From: Salvia splendens
Lineage: Eukaryota > Streptophyta > Magnoliopsida > Lamiales > Lamiaceae
Length of the DNA stretch: 64,000 bases
Reading direction: 5' to 3'
NCBI RefSeq assembly: GCF_004379255.2
Contig: NC_056052.1
Span: forward strand, 10,471,708-10,535,707
Part shown: in pieces, positions 52,511 to 63,863 of the stretch
Layout of the letters: every line of letters begins with the position of its first letter
Position numbering within the stretch: the first letter of the stretch is position 1
Position numbers and translations under genes: made by a program
Notes under the pieces: model-generated
Seen by the model: only the letters and a program-made list of their open reading frames with translations
What the model was told of the DNA's origin: nothing
Databases searched by the model: none

Positions 52511-53912
52511 ATCGCAAGACAAATTAGTGTATTCTTCTAAGACAGGATTATACCAATTGAAGTTGGAGGAAACATGAGCTCCAAAGCTGGAATGAAGAAA
52601 CGAACAGTACCAATGTTCATGGGCTACGAAATGGTTAATTCCTTGAGATCTACTCTCTTGATAATTGTGTTTATCGTTTGTCATTTGACAAGCAAGACCA
52701 ATTTAGACTTGGTAGTAATAATTGGGATGCATGGGTTGTTGAATATACCAATGCACATATGGTTCAATATAATTGTGTACTTATTGATGGAGACAATATT
52801 GTGCAAATTATTTGAACGTGTTGTTATAAACAACAAAGATCACGAGGCGGTCGCAATGGTCGCCGACGTGGACCATGGTAATAATCCAAATGAATGGTTT
52901 GTTGACACGGGTGCCACATGTCATGTGAGCTCCGAGAGAAGTGTTTTTTTTACCTACAAATTTGTTGGAGGTAGATAAGTACGTATGGGAAACCAAGCCT
53001 CTTCTAAGGTGGTTGGTGTGAGTAATGTATTCCTAAAATTAGGATCTGGAAAGGTTCTTACCCTCAAGGATGTGCTGCATGTCCCAGACATCTGAAATAA
53101 TTTGGTGTCAGGCTCACTTCTAGTAAATCATGGATTTTCACTGGAATTTGAGTGTGAAAAGGTTATAATGACCAATGATGAAAAGTTCATAGGTGAAGGT
53201 CACCTAGTGAATGGACTTTTTGAGCTGAATGATACGGTCATTCACCGTGGAAAAGGAATAAGCAATAAGGAAGATGACACGTTCTCTTATTTCCTTGAGA
53301 GCTCTGATTTATGGCATAATAGATTGGGACATGTAAATCTAAATGTTATAAAAAGACTAGTTAATCTTAATTTACTAAAAGTAGATAAGTTTAACTCACA
53401 AGAAAAATGTGAAGTGTGTGTTGAAGCCAAAATGGCTAAACTGCCGTTCCATTCGGTAGAGCGAAGCACAAAACCTCTTGAATTGATCCACACAGACGTA
53501 TGTGATTTAAAATTTGTGCAAACAAGAGGTGGTAAAAAGTAATTCATCACATTTATAGATGATTGCACAAGGTATTGTTACCTTTACTTATTAATAACTA
53601 AAGATGAGGCAATTGAAGCGTTTAAAGACTTCAAAAAGAAGCCGAAAATCAACTTAATTGTCGAATCAAGTGTGTTCGAAGTGATAGAGGTGGTGAGTAT
53701 GTAGCGCCGTTTGCAGAATTATGCCATGCAAGTGGTATAATTCACAAAACCACAGCTCCATATTCTCCTCAATCAAATGGTGTTGCTGAACGCAAAAATC
53801 GAACTCTAAAAGAGATGATGAATGCTTTGTTGATTAATTCAGGATTACCCCTGAACATGTGGGGGGACTGTGTTAACAGCGAATCATATCCTGAACAAAA
53901 TTCCACTAAAAT
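52511..53912 (+). pseudogene. Copia unit 2: truncated gag-pol remnant
   Basis: Starts with the element leader and ATG (52574, [20 protein letters not shown]). The gag is very short and frame-disrupted, followed by protease ([14 protein letters not shown]), the pre-integrase Zn region ([20 protein letters not shown]) and the first part of the integrase core ([15 protein letters not shown] in a broken frame). Stops after VGGR (about 52975) and in the core (about 53537). It joins LTR B at the same breakpoint as unit 1. About 2.5 kb of integrase, RT and RNase H are absent. Confidence 0.9.
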
Positions 53913-54440
53913 TATTAGAAACATGTGGAAAATGTGGGAAACCTTTGATGTGGCCAAGACCTATGGTCTTTCATCTTAGGTAACCCCCAAATGCATAATG
54001 AGGTACCTTAATGCCGAGACCTCTCGTGTGGTCACTCCTATCCTATAAATAGGTGTGAGTTTGAGAGATGAAGGACACACTACAGCAAGCATTCTCTCTT
54101 CTCTAGCTCTCTACATCCTAGTTCACATTCTATAAGCATTGCATAGCTCGATTCTCGGAACTCCATCAAGTTCGCCGGTGCCTAGCGGGTTTGAGGTGCT
54201 TCTACACGCTAGGAGGAAGTCGTTTTATCTTTGGGGGCAATACGCCATTCTGTGAGCACTAGCCGGGGCGTAATTTTTCTTGCGGAAAGAGGGCTTTCCT
54301 CGACTCGACTTATAAATTTGGTTTGCTTTATTTCCATTGTAATTTTCATTCCTCTTTTTGTTGCAAAGTTTCCTTTCGATTGTAATAGTTAGAGTACCGC
54401 CTGTACACGGCTTGGGAATTTCTTCCCATTATTTCTAACA
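53913..54440 (+). repeat. Copia LTR B
   Basis: 528 bp, TATTAGAAAC...ATTTCTAACA, between units 2 and 3. TATA box 54043-54052. Confidence 0.92.
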
Positions 54441-54503
54441 ATCGCAAGACAAATTAGTGTATTCTTCTAAGACAGGATTATACCAATTGAAGTTGGAGGA
54501 AAC

Positions 54504-57500
54504 ATGAGCTCCAAAGCTGGAATGAAGAAACGAATAGTACCAATGTTCATGGGCTACGAAATGGTTAATTCCTTGAGATCTACTCTCTTGAGAATTGTGT
54601 TTATCGTTTGTCATTTGACAAGCAAGACCAATTTAGACTTGGTAGTAGTAATTGGGATGCATGGGTTGTTGAATATACCAATGCACATATGGTTCAATAT
54701 AATTGTGTACTTATTGATGGAGACAATATTGTGCAAATTATTGGAACGTGTTGTTATAAACAACAAAGATCACGAGGCGGTCGCAATAGTCGCCGACGTG
54801 GACCATGGTAATAATCCAAATGAATGGTTTGTTGATACGGGTGCCACATGTCATGTGAGCTCCGAGAGAAGTGTTTTTTTTACCTACAAATTTGTTGGAG
54901 GTAGAAAAGTACGTATGGGAAACCAAGCCTCTTCTAAGGTGGTTGGTGTGAGTAATGTGTTCCTTAAATTAGGATCTGGAAAGGTTCTTACCCTCAAGGA
55001 TGTGCTGCATGTCCCAGACATCCGAAATAATTTGGTGTCAGGCTCACTTCTAGTAAATCATGGATTTTTCACTAGAATTTGAGTGTGAAATGGTTATAAT
55101 GACCAAGGATGAAAAGTTCATAGGTGAAGGTCACCTAGTGAATGGACTTTTTGAGCTGAATGTTACGGTCATTCACCGTGGAAAAGGAATAAACAATAAG
55201 GAAGATGACACGTTCTCTTATTTGCTTGAGAGCTCTGATTTATGGCATAATAGATTGGGACATGTAAATCTAAATGCTATAAAAGACTAGTAAATCTTAA
55301 TTTACTAAAAGTAGATAAGTTTAACTCACAAGAAAGATGTGAAGTGTGTGTTGAAGCCAAAATGGCTAAACTGCCGTTCCATTCGGTAGAGCGAAGCACA
55401 AAACCTCTTGAATTGATCCACACAGACGTATGTGATTTAAAATTTGTGCAAACAAGAGGTGGTAAAAAGTACTTCATCACATTTATAGATGATTGCACAA
55501 GGTATTGTTACTTTTACTTATTAAGAAGTAAAGATGAGGCAATTGAAGCGTTTAAAGACTTCAAAAAAGAAGCTGAAAATCAACTTAATTGTCGAATTAA
55601 GTGTGTTCGAAGTGATAGAGGTGGTGAGTATGTAGCGCCGTTTGCAGAATTATGCCATGCAAGTGGTATAATTCACCAAACCACAGCTCCATATTCTCCT
55701 TAATCAAATGGTGTTGCTGAACGCAAAAATCGAACACTAAAAGAGATGATGAATGCTTTGTTGATTAATTCAGGATTACCCCAGAACATGTGGGGGGAGG
55801 CTGTGTTAACAGCGAATCATATCCTGAACAAAATTCCACTAAAAAATAGGGATGTGACTCCTTATGAGTTGTGGAAAGGCAATAAACCTTCGTATTCATA
55901 CCTCAAAGTGTGGGGGTGCTTAGCGAAGGTAGAAGTGCCTCCTCCGAAACAAGTTGCAATAGGCCCTAAAACAGTCGATTGTATCTTTATTGGCCATGCA
56001 CTTAATAGTAGTGCCTATAAATTCCTAGTCCATAGATCAGCTGTGCCTGGCGTGGCTAAAGGAACAACGATTGAGTCTAGGAATGCTATATTCTTTGAGA
56101 ATGTTTACCCTTGCAAGAGGCAAGAGGATCGTTTTAGTGAAAGAATGATGGATGAATCCACTAGTTCTAATCCTCCAAAAAGGACGAGGTCAAGTCTTGA
56201 GGATGTTGAACCAAGACGTGGTAAAAGAGTTAAAGTTGCTAAAACATTTGGTCCCGACTTCATAACTTTTATGTTGGATGACGAACCAAAGTCAGTGGCG
56301 GAAGCTTTGTCTGGCCCAGACGCAGCGTGGTGGCAAGAAGTTATCAATAGTGAAATTGAATCCATCATGAGAAATAACACTTGGGTGTTAGTAGACTTGC
56401 CTGAAGGCTGTAAGGCTTTAGGGTGCAAGTGGATTCTGAAAAGGAAATATAAGCCCGATGGTACTATAGATAAGTACAAAGCTCGCCTAGTTGTCCAAGG
56501 CTTTAAGCAGAAAGAAGGGCATGACTTTGTTGATACATATTCACCTGTTACGAGAATCACTTCCATTCGGGTGCCTTCTTGCGATTGTTGCTTTGCACAA
56601 TCTCGATATTCACCAAATGGATGTGAAAACTGCGTTTCTGAATGGTGATCTGGAAGAAGAAATATATATGGAACAACCCGAAGGGTCAGTTGTGCCTGGG
56701 CAAGAGCGTAAAGTATGCAAACTGGTAAAGTCATTATATGGGTTAAAGCAGGCACCATTACAATGACATTTAAAATTTGACAACGTGATATTGGCAAATG
56801 GATTCACTATCAATGAGTGCGATAAGTGTGTTTACATTAAGAACACAGATAACGGTTTTGTTATTGTGTGTCTTTTTGTAGATGATATGTTTATTACGGG
56901 CAGCAATAGTGCCATTATCAACGAAACCAAAAATATGTTGAAGAGAAATTTCGACATGAAAGATATGGGTTTAGCTTATGTGATTCTCGGAATCAAAATT
57001 AAAAGGAATCATGAGGGAATTGCTCTGACACAATCTCATTATATTGAGAAAGTGCTAAAGAAATTTCACTCGTTCGATTGTGAGCCAGCTAAGACTCCAT
57101 TGGAACCCAACGTGCATTTGAGTAAGCACACGGGTGAGCCTATAGCTCAAGAAGAATATGCAAAGATCATAGGGAGTTTGATGTTTATCACAAACTGCAC
57201 CCGACCAGATCTTGCGTGTACGGTGAATAAGCTGAGCCGATTTACGAGCAACCCAAGCAAGGAACATTGGAAAGCTCTGCGTAGGGTTTTGAGATACTTG
57301 AAGTATACTCTTAACCTTGAGCTGCAGTACACAAGATATCCCCAAGTACTTGAAGGGTACTGTGATGCAAATTGGATCTCTGATTCAAAAGACTCGTTCT
57401 CGACGAGTGGTTATGTGTTCACTGTGGGGGGTGGTGCTGTTTCGTGGAAGTCGATGAAACAAACGTGTATAGCTCATTCCACCATGGAATCTGAGTTTAT

Positions 57501-57825
57501 CGCATTGGATAAAGCAGGGGAAGAAGCCGAGTGGCTCAGAAATTTCCTAGAATGTATTCCATGTTGGAAGAAGCCAGTGCCGACAGTAGTGATATACTGT
57601 GATAGCCAAGCAGCTATAGGGATAACACATAGTGGCTTATACAACGGTAAGTCTCGACATATTCGTCGGCGACATAATACCGTCAGACAATTGATCACAA
57701 GTGGTGTTATCACAGTTGACTATGTAAGGTCAGTTGATAACTTAGCGGATCCGTTAACAAAAGGTTTAAACCGTGATCAAATGCATAAATTGCTAAAAGG
57801 AATGGGACTGAAAACCACATCTTAA
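54504..57825 (+). pseudogene. Copia unit 3: full-length but broken gag-pol
   Basis: Polyprotein order: much-shortened gag from 54504, protease ([11 protein letters not shown], about 54824), integrase zinc region ([23 protein letters not shown]), integrase core ([22 protein letters not shown]), C-terminal region (RRGKRVKVAK), RT ([42 protein letters not shown]) and RNase H ([41 protein letters not shown]). Breaks: frameshift near 55063, frameshift near 55285, TAA at about 55702, frameshift near 56575 and TGA at 56764-56766. No nucleocapsid zinc knuckle is present in the short gag. Copia order (integrase before RT) is clear. Confidence 0.95.
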
Positions 57826-58407
57826 AAGATGATTATAGTGGTAACCCAACAATACGATTGGAGATCCCATAGGCTTGGTTTAATGGGAAAACGAAGCTGT
57901 ACGAATCTAGTTGTAACACTCGGAAGATTTTTAATCTTCGCTCATTCTTTAGAAAGCATTGAGTGTTGTAACCTGCATGTGGTAAGAGGCTAAGTTTTGA
58001 CTTTTAATGATTCTTAGAAACCTCGAGGAGGTGGGTATTGCAGGATACCTGGAAAAGAATCACATAGGTAAGTGAAGAAGTGTGGGCCGCTTCAACATGT
58101 GAATCACTTATGAATCCAATGTGGTGTTCCATGGCCAGTAAAGGACACAAACGTGAGAACTGATGAGTTTGTAAATAATATTGTGTCAATATTATTGTCT
58201 CGGTATACACCAAGGAGGAATGGTTCAAGGCATCACGTCCACCAGGCCGCCGGTATGCCCGATAGTGTTGACTATGGAAATTTCAAAGCCCCAAGCTACT
58301 ATTCCAAATGCAATATTGTTTCTCGAGAATTGAGCATAGAGTCTGCATACATGCATTTGTGTCTGGTGTTGGTTTGAGCTTGCAGCGCTCTAACCAATGT
58401 GGGGGAT
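57826..58407 (+). other. Copia 3' untranslated region and polypurine tract
   Basis: Non-coding sequence after the RNase H stop. It ends in AATGTGGGGGATTA (about 58395-58407), the probable polypurine tract, just before LTR C. Confidence 0.75.
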
Positions 58408-58935
58408 TATTAGAAACATGTGGAAAATGTGGGAAACCTTTGATGTGGCCAAGACCTATGGCCTTTCATCTTAGGTAACCCCCAAATGCATAATGAGGTA
58501 CCTTAATGCCGAGACCTCTCGTGTGGTCACTCCTATCCTATAAATAGGTGTGAGTTTGAGAGATGAAGGACACACTACAACAAGCATTCTCTCTTCTCTA
58601 GCTCTCTACATCCTAGTTCACATTCTATGAGCATTGCATAACTCGATTCTCGGAACTCCATCAAGTTCGCCGGCGCCTAGCGGGTTTGAGGTGCTTCTAC
58701 AGGCTTGGAGGAAGTCGTTTTATCTTTGGGGGCAATACGCCATTCCGTGAGCACTAGCCGGGGCGTAATTTGTCTTGCGGAAAGAGGGCTTTCCTCGACT
58801 CGACTTATAAATTTGGTTTGCTTTATTTCCATTGTAATTTTCATTCCTCTTTTTGTTGCAAAGTTTCCTTTCGATTGTAATAGTTAGAGTACCGCCTGTA
58901 CACGGCTTGGGAATTTCTTCCCATTATTTCTAACA
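58408..58935 (+). repeat. Copia LTR C (3' LTR)
   Basis: 528 bp, TATTAGAAAC...ATTTCTAACA, with TATA box 58538-58547. It terminates the array. The right flank is TAGAG; the left end of the array is truncated, so no target duplication can be tested. Confidence 0.92.
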
Positions 58936-59558
58936 TAGAGTTCATCCCAGCCGTCGCCGTGTTACCCAACGGTCGACGTGCATGAGCCAGCGGCCCGCAT
59001 CAGAACAAGCCAGAATGCGAGAAAGGGCTAGCGACCGCCAAGCCATGTGCCACGAGACCTGAGAGCAGTCTGTGGTCCACACTTGATGTCAGCGATCACC
59101 TGAGATTAAGCGGCGAAGCTGTTTAGCAATAATTCAAGTCAATTCCTACTTTGTCGGACTCCAATTGTTACCAAATTAGAGGATGTCTATAAATACTTCC
59201 TTTCCATTTAAGAGGATCTAGCTTTAAACACTCAAATTCATAATTCACTTTCATATTTTTCCGTTGTACAAGTTCAGAGCAGTGATCGAGGCAAGAAAAA
59301 CTAAAGACTTCAAGATTCAACCTCAGGTTTATTCATGTTTAGATCTTTAATTGTTGTATTAGTTACTTTATCAATGAGTATCTATACAATACTCCATCTG
59401 TCTCACTATCATTCTCTTCACATCTCTTACTAGACCAATTGTGTATTAATTCCTGGAACTTTCAAATGCTCATATTTTTATGGGACCGAGGTCACCGTCT
59501 ATGAAATATTGTCAAAGTTTGACTCGGCACAAATATTAAGAAATGTGAAGAAAAGTGA
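58936..59558. other. Non-coding, possible old LTR and MITE debris
   Basis: No gene. A TATA box (GTCTATAAATACTTCC, about 59189) followed by leader-like sequence suggests a decayed LTR. 59390-59490 resembles the Stowaway element at 2035-2319 (ACTCCATCTGTCTCA, TGTGTATTAATTC and TATTTTTATGGGAC are shared features). Confidence 0.4.
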
Positions 59559-60086
59559 TGTCACACCTAAACCCCTCTGACGTATACTCTTTTAATAAAT
59601 AAATCCCTTATCATAAAAGCAATCAATACACGTGTCTAATTCCTAGAACACCCATATTATATAAGTTCAAACCAACACTTATCCGATACATATTTCAAAA
59701 TATCCTGTAAAGTAGTGGAACCTTCTCACCACTCTATATACTATTCATTTATCTACATGCAAAAAGATGAGGAGGAGAAGGTTGCCAATATGCTTCAGCC
59801 GCCGAACCTGATTACATGTGGAGTTCCTATGACCCACGTCAGTCAAAACTTTACTGCTATCTTATTCCTGAAAATTTTAGTTGTTTATATGAGCCACAAC
59901 TCAGTATATATAAATTTCCACCTTTAATCTCACATGAGACAAACATCAAGCATATTCTTTTATCAATACCTATAATCAGAAACAATATATAACATAATTT
60001 AAAAACAAACCATTTCATATTCATATGCATATGTCATTCTATTCAGTTTATTATTCTGTAACAGTCAAGCCTGTTAGCTGCCCGGG

Positions 60087-60238
60087 ATTTCCAATATGAT
60101 TGACCCGTAGGTCCCATTATGATTTGACCTGAAGGTCCCACTGTGATTTGACCCGAAAGTCCCAATATGTTTGACCCGAAGGTCCCAATATGATTGACCC
60201 GGAGGTCCCAGTATGATTTGACCCGAAGGTCCCAATAT
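60087..60238. repeat. Minisatellite, ~23-bp unit
   Basis: Six to seven imperfect copies of a unit like TTGACCCGAAGGTCCCAATAT, period 22-24 bp, inside the LTR. Units differ by single substitutions and a 1-bp length change. Confidence 0.85.
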
Positions 60239-61140
60239 ATCCACTGTGATTTCAGATCCAGGGCAAAACCATCACAGATCCTCTTTAATACAATGATTCA
60301 TATAATTAGTATCATAAACATATCATTTGCACCAATAACATATCCATATCATATTCCATCAAATTATCCAATATATCTAAACAAAAATGTTAATTTCAGC
60401 AATCAAATATTCATATCATATTCGACCATCAAAATCAAATAATTCATAATCATATCAATTTCACACCATATAATCCAATAATTCACTCCAATTTAACGTA
60501 TAACAATCAACCACATAACACATGTAAAACTAAAAGTGTGATTTATACACACCTTATCACGACAAGTAATCTAACCGAGCACCTGTTCCTGCTTCCCGGC
60601 CTACAACACTCGATCCTATAAAATTAAATACATTTAGATTTATACGACTGTTTACAAATACGTTTAACTAACATCTACGTGTAATCAAATATACACTATT
60701 ATATATATAATATAGATGAAATAATACCTATGATTAAAAACTTCAAAAGAGCTTAAATAATTCTCCCGTACTTGTGGTGGTGAGCGTTCTCTTCCTACTT
60801 TTTTTTATGTTCTTTCCCCCTATTTTTTCAATAACAATCTCTTATGTGTCGAAAAGAAGTTGCCTTAGCCATTAGTCACCCTTTTTTGTTTTTAAGCAAA
60901 CACATAAGCATAAAGGTCATGCAATTCCTTTCCTTCTTACACGTGTAGTACCTATTTTCCATGCACAAGACTAATATTTCTCTATATATGTGTTGTGTCC
61001 CATGCACACCCACTCCCATAATATTACACATACTATTAAATATACACAAACATTATTATTACACATACTAATTTATAACTATAATTAGTTGTGCATGGCT
61101 ATACGTAGCCATATACACACATTGATATTGTACACATACT

Positions 61141-61824
61141 TAGGGATGTCAATCGGGCTGGCTCATCGGGTTTCGGGCCAACCCTACTCGGGTTGCGGGT
61201 CAATCGGGTTGTGATTTCTTTCGGGTTATAAAAGCTCATCCCTAACCCTAAAAGCTCGGGTTTCGGGCTAGTCCAGCGGGTTAATCGGGTTGCTACCGAT
61301 AATATTAACATGCGATCAATCAAATAAATAATGATTAAAATTACTAATATTCATACAATGTAAAACATTTAATTATGATATATTTGAGATATATGCTTAA
61401 ACTCAATCATAAACATGATCAAATACTAATATTTGAGATATTTCGTAGAATTTTAATGCATGTTTTAGAAATTTAAATATTTTTTTGTGAATTTAAAGTT
61501 TTAAATTTATTTATCAATTATTATATTAATAAAAATTCAATATATAATTTTTATATTTAATATAAAATTGAAAGTTATTTTTTAGTTAATATTAATCAAT
61601 GAAATGTCGAATTAGGAGTAAAAAAATAGAATAATAGAAATTTTATCGGGTTTTCGGGCCAGCCCATCGGGTTTTCGGGTCTGACCCTAATGGGTTGCGG
61701 GTTAATCGGGTGCGGGCTAATCGGGTTTTGACTTTATCGGCCTAGAAATTTCCAACCCTAACCCTATAAATTTGGCGGGCTATTCGGGCCAGCCCATGGG
61801 TTATGGGCTACATTGACATCCCTA
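61141..61824. mobile_element. hAT-type non-autonomous element, 684 bp
   Basis: TIR TAGGGATGTCAAT / ATTGACATCCCTA and a perfect 8-bp target duplication CACATACT (61133-61140 and 61825-61832). Subterminal CGGGTT-rich arms match those of 25493-26647, so the two are family members of different length. Inserted into the Tekay LTR. Confidence 0.92.
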
Positions 61825-62013
61825 CACATACTTATTTATATATATTATATACTACTACTTTAAATCCCATGCACAGACTACTACTTTAATTCAATGATTT
61901 AATATACTAAACAAATTTATATTATACATAATATATTCATTATTTATTTTGAAATACGGAATAAAATATGCAGTGATGCAAAATGATGTGCGTTTCGGGT
62001 TAGGGATGTCACA

Positions 62014-62050
62014 ATTCTTCCCCTCTTAAAGAATTTTGTCCGCAAAATTC
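62014..62050 (-). other. Polypurine tract and adjacent hairpin (second Tekay)
   Basis: TCTTTAAGAGGGGAAGAAT at 62014-62032 in element sense precedes the LTR. 62031-62050 is the palindrome GAATTTTG-CGGA-CAAAATTC: same shape and GGAC core as the other hairpins, different stem. Confidence 0.8.
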
Positions 62051-62085
62051 GCTTTCCCCATGAACTAATGCATCTAATAAAATCA

Positions 62086-63863
62086 CTAACCCGTAAACAA
62101 ATGTGGATAGTTCTTTCTCATTTTTTCCTCAATTTCCCAAGTAGCCTCTTCGACCATGTGATTCCGCCAACTAACTTTGACCATTGGGATCTCTTTTCTT
62201 CGCAGTTGTTTAACCTGTCGGTCTACAATATTATCTGGTTCCTCTATGTAGCCCAAATTCTCAGAAATCTGTATATCAGGACCTTTCAGAACATGTGACG
62301 GATCAGATCGATAACGTCGAAGCATGCTGACGTGGAAAACATTATGAATCTGCTCTAACTCTGGAGGTAATGCTAACCTATACGCCAACTGTCCAACTCT
62401 TTCGACAATATCATACGACCCAATATAACGAGGACTCAGCTTACCTTTACGTCCAAATCGCATTACTCCTTTCAGGTGAAACTCGCAAGAAAACTTTGTC
62501 TCCAACCTCATATTCCATTTCTTTCCGATGCTGATCATAATAACTCTTCTGTCTATCTTGTGCCGCCTTCAATCTGTTTTTAATGATGTCAATCTTGGAA
62601 ACAGTTTCTTGAACAATCTCTGGCCCTTCTAGAATCTCCAAGCCTTCTTTATCCCAATAGACCGGACTTCTACATTTTCTGCCATATAATGTTTCATATG
62701 GTGCCATTCCAATACTGTTGTGATATTGGTTGTTGTAAGCAAACTCCATCAGCGGAATATACTTATCCCATGAACCCTGAAAATCAATAACACAAGCACG
62801 AAGCATTTCTTCTAACGTCTGAATAGTTCTTTCTAACTGACCATCTGTCTGGGGATGAAAAGCAGTACTAAAATGTAGTCGGGTTCCCATGGCTGTCTGA
62901 AAACTTTCCCAAAATCGGGAAATGAATCGCGGATCTCTGTCTAATACAATGGATATCGGAATACCATGCAAGCGTACTACTTTCTTCACGTACATTTCAG
63001 CCAACTGGTCTAACGAACAACCCCATCGTATAGGCAAGAAATGTGCTGATTTAGTTAATCTGTCTACAATAATCCACCTAGCATCATTCCCTTTCCGTGT
63101 CCTCGGTAAACCCGTTACAAAATCCATCGTGATACGCTCCCATTTCCAAACTGGAATAGATAAAGGTTTCAATAAACCAACAGGTGCTTGATGTTCTGCT
63201 TTTACCTGTTGACACGTCAAAAACTTTGAAACAAATTCTGCCACTTCTTTCTTCATCTTTGGCCACCAATAATGTTGCCTCATAGTATGATACATCTTTG
63301 TTGTTCCTGGGTGCATTGCATAAGGAGCATTATGTGCCTCATCTAGAATCTCTCTCCGAAGATTATCAACATCTGGTACACACAATCTAGTGCCAAACAT
63401 CAATGTATCATCTTGTAGAATGAACGGTGTGTCTTTACCTTTTCGTACCTCATTAATAAACTCTACAAACTTTTCATCTTTCATTTGAGCACCTTGAATT
63501 TGTTGTCTCAACACTGGTCAGATTTCAAGAGTCGCTATTAACCATTCACTCGTATCTAGTTATAATCTTACATTCAAACTTCGAAGATGCATGTGTGCTA
63601 CCATACTGCTTGACTTCTGACTTAACGCGTCTGCAACAACGTTTGCCTTCCCCGGATGGTATTCAATGGTACAATCATAATCTTTAAGCAACTACATCCA
63701 CTGTCTTTGTCTCATATTCAACTCCTTCTGACTCATTAAATATTTTAAACTCTTGTGATCTGTCAAGATTCGAAAAGTTTCTCCATATAAATTATGACAC
63801 CAAATCTTCAAAGCAAAAACAACAGCTGCCAATTCCAGATCATGAACAGGATATGAAACTTCA
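62086..63863 (-). pseudogene. Second Tekay pol: RNase H end, integrase, chromodomain
   Basis: RNase H remnant at 63515-63863 ([39 protein letters not shown]) with stops. Integrase zinc finger (HPGTTKMY, CQQVKAEHQ) at about 63190-63330 and core (MDFVTGLPRTRKGN, HPQTDGQLERTIQTLEEM) at 62740-63150, both in one good frame 63514-62447. A small frameshift near 62470 then leads to the GPY/chromodomain frame 62538-62086 ([40 protein letters not shown]). The upstream half is cut by a MITE at 63864 and the window edge. Confidence 0.93.

Larger units (their letters stand above)
59559..62013 (-). repeat. 3' LTR of second Tekay-type element
   Basis: Plus-strand ends TGTCACACCTAAACC and ...GGGATGTCACA, 2455 bp including a 684-bp hAT insertion, so about 1.77 kb originally. 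It directly follows a polypurine tract and pol on the minus strand. It contains a 23-bp minisatellite. The 5' LTR is beyond the window. Confidence 0.85.
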
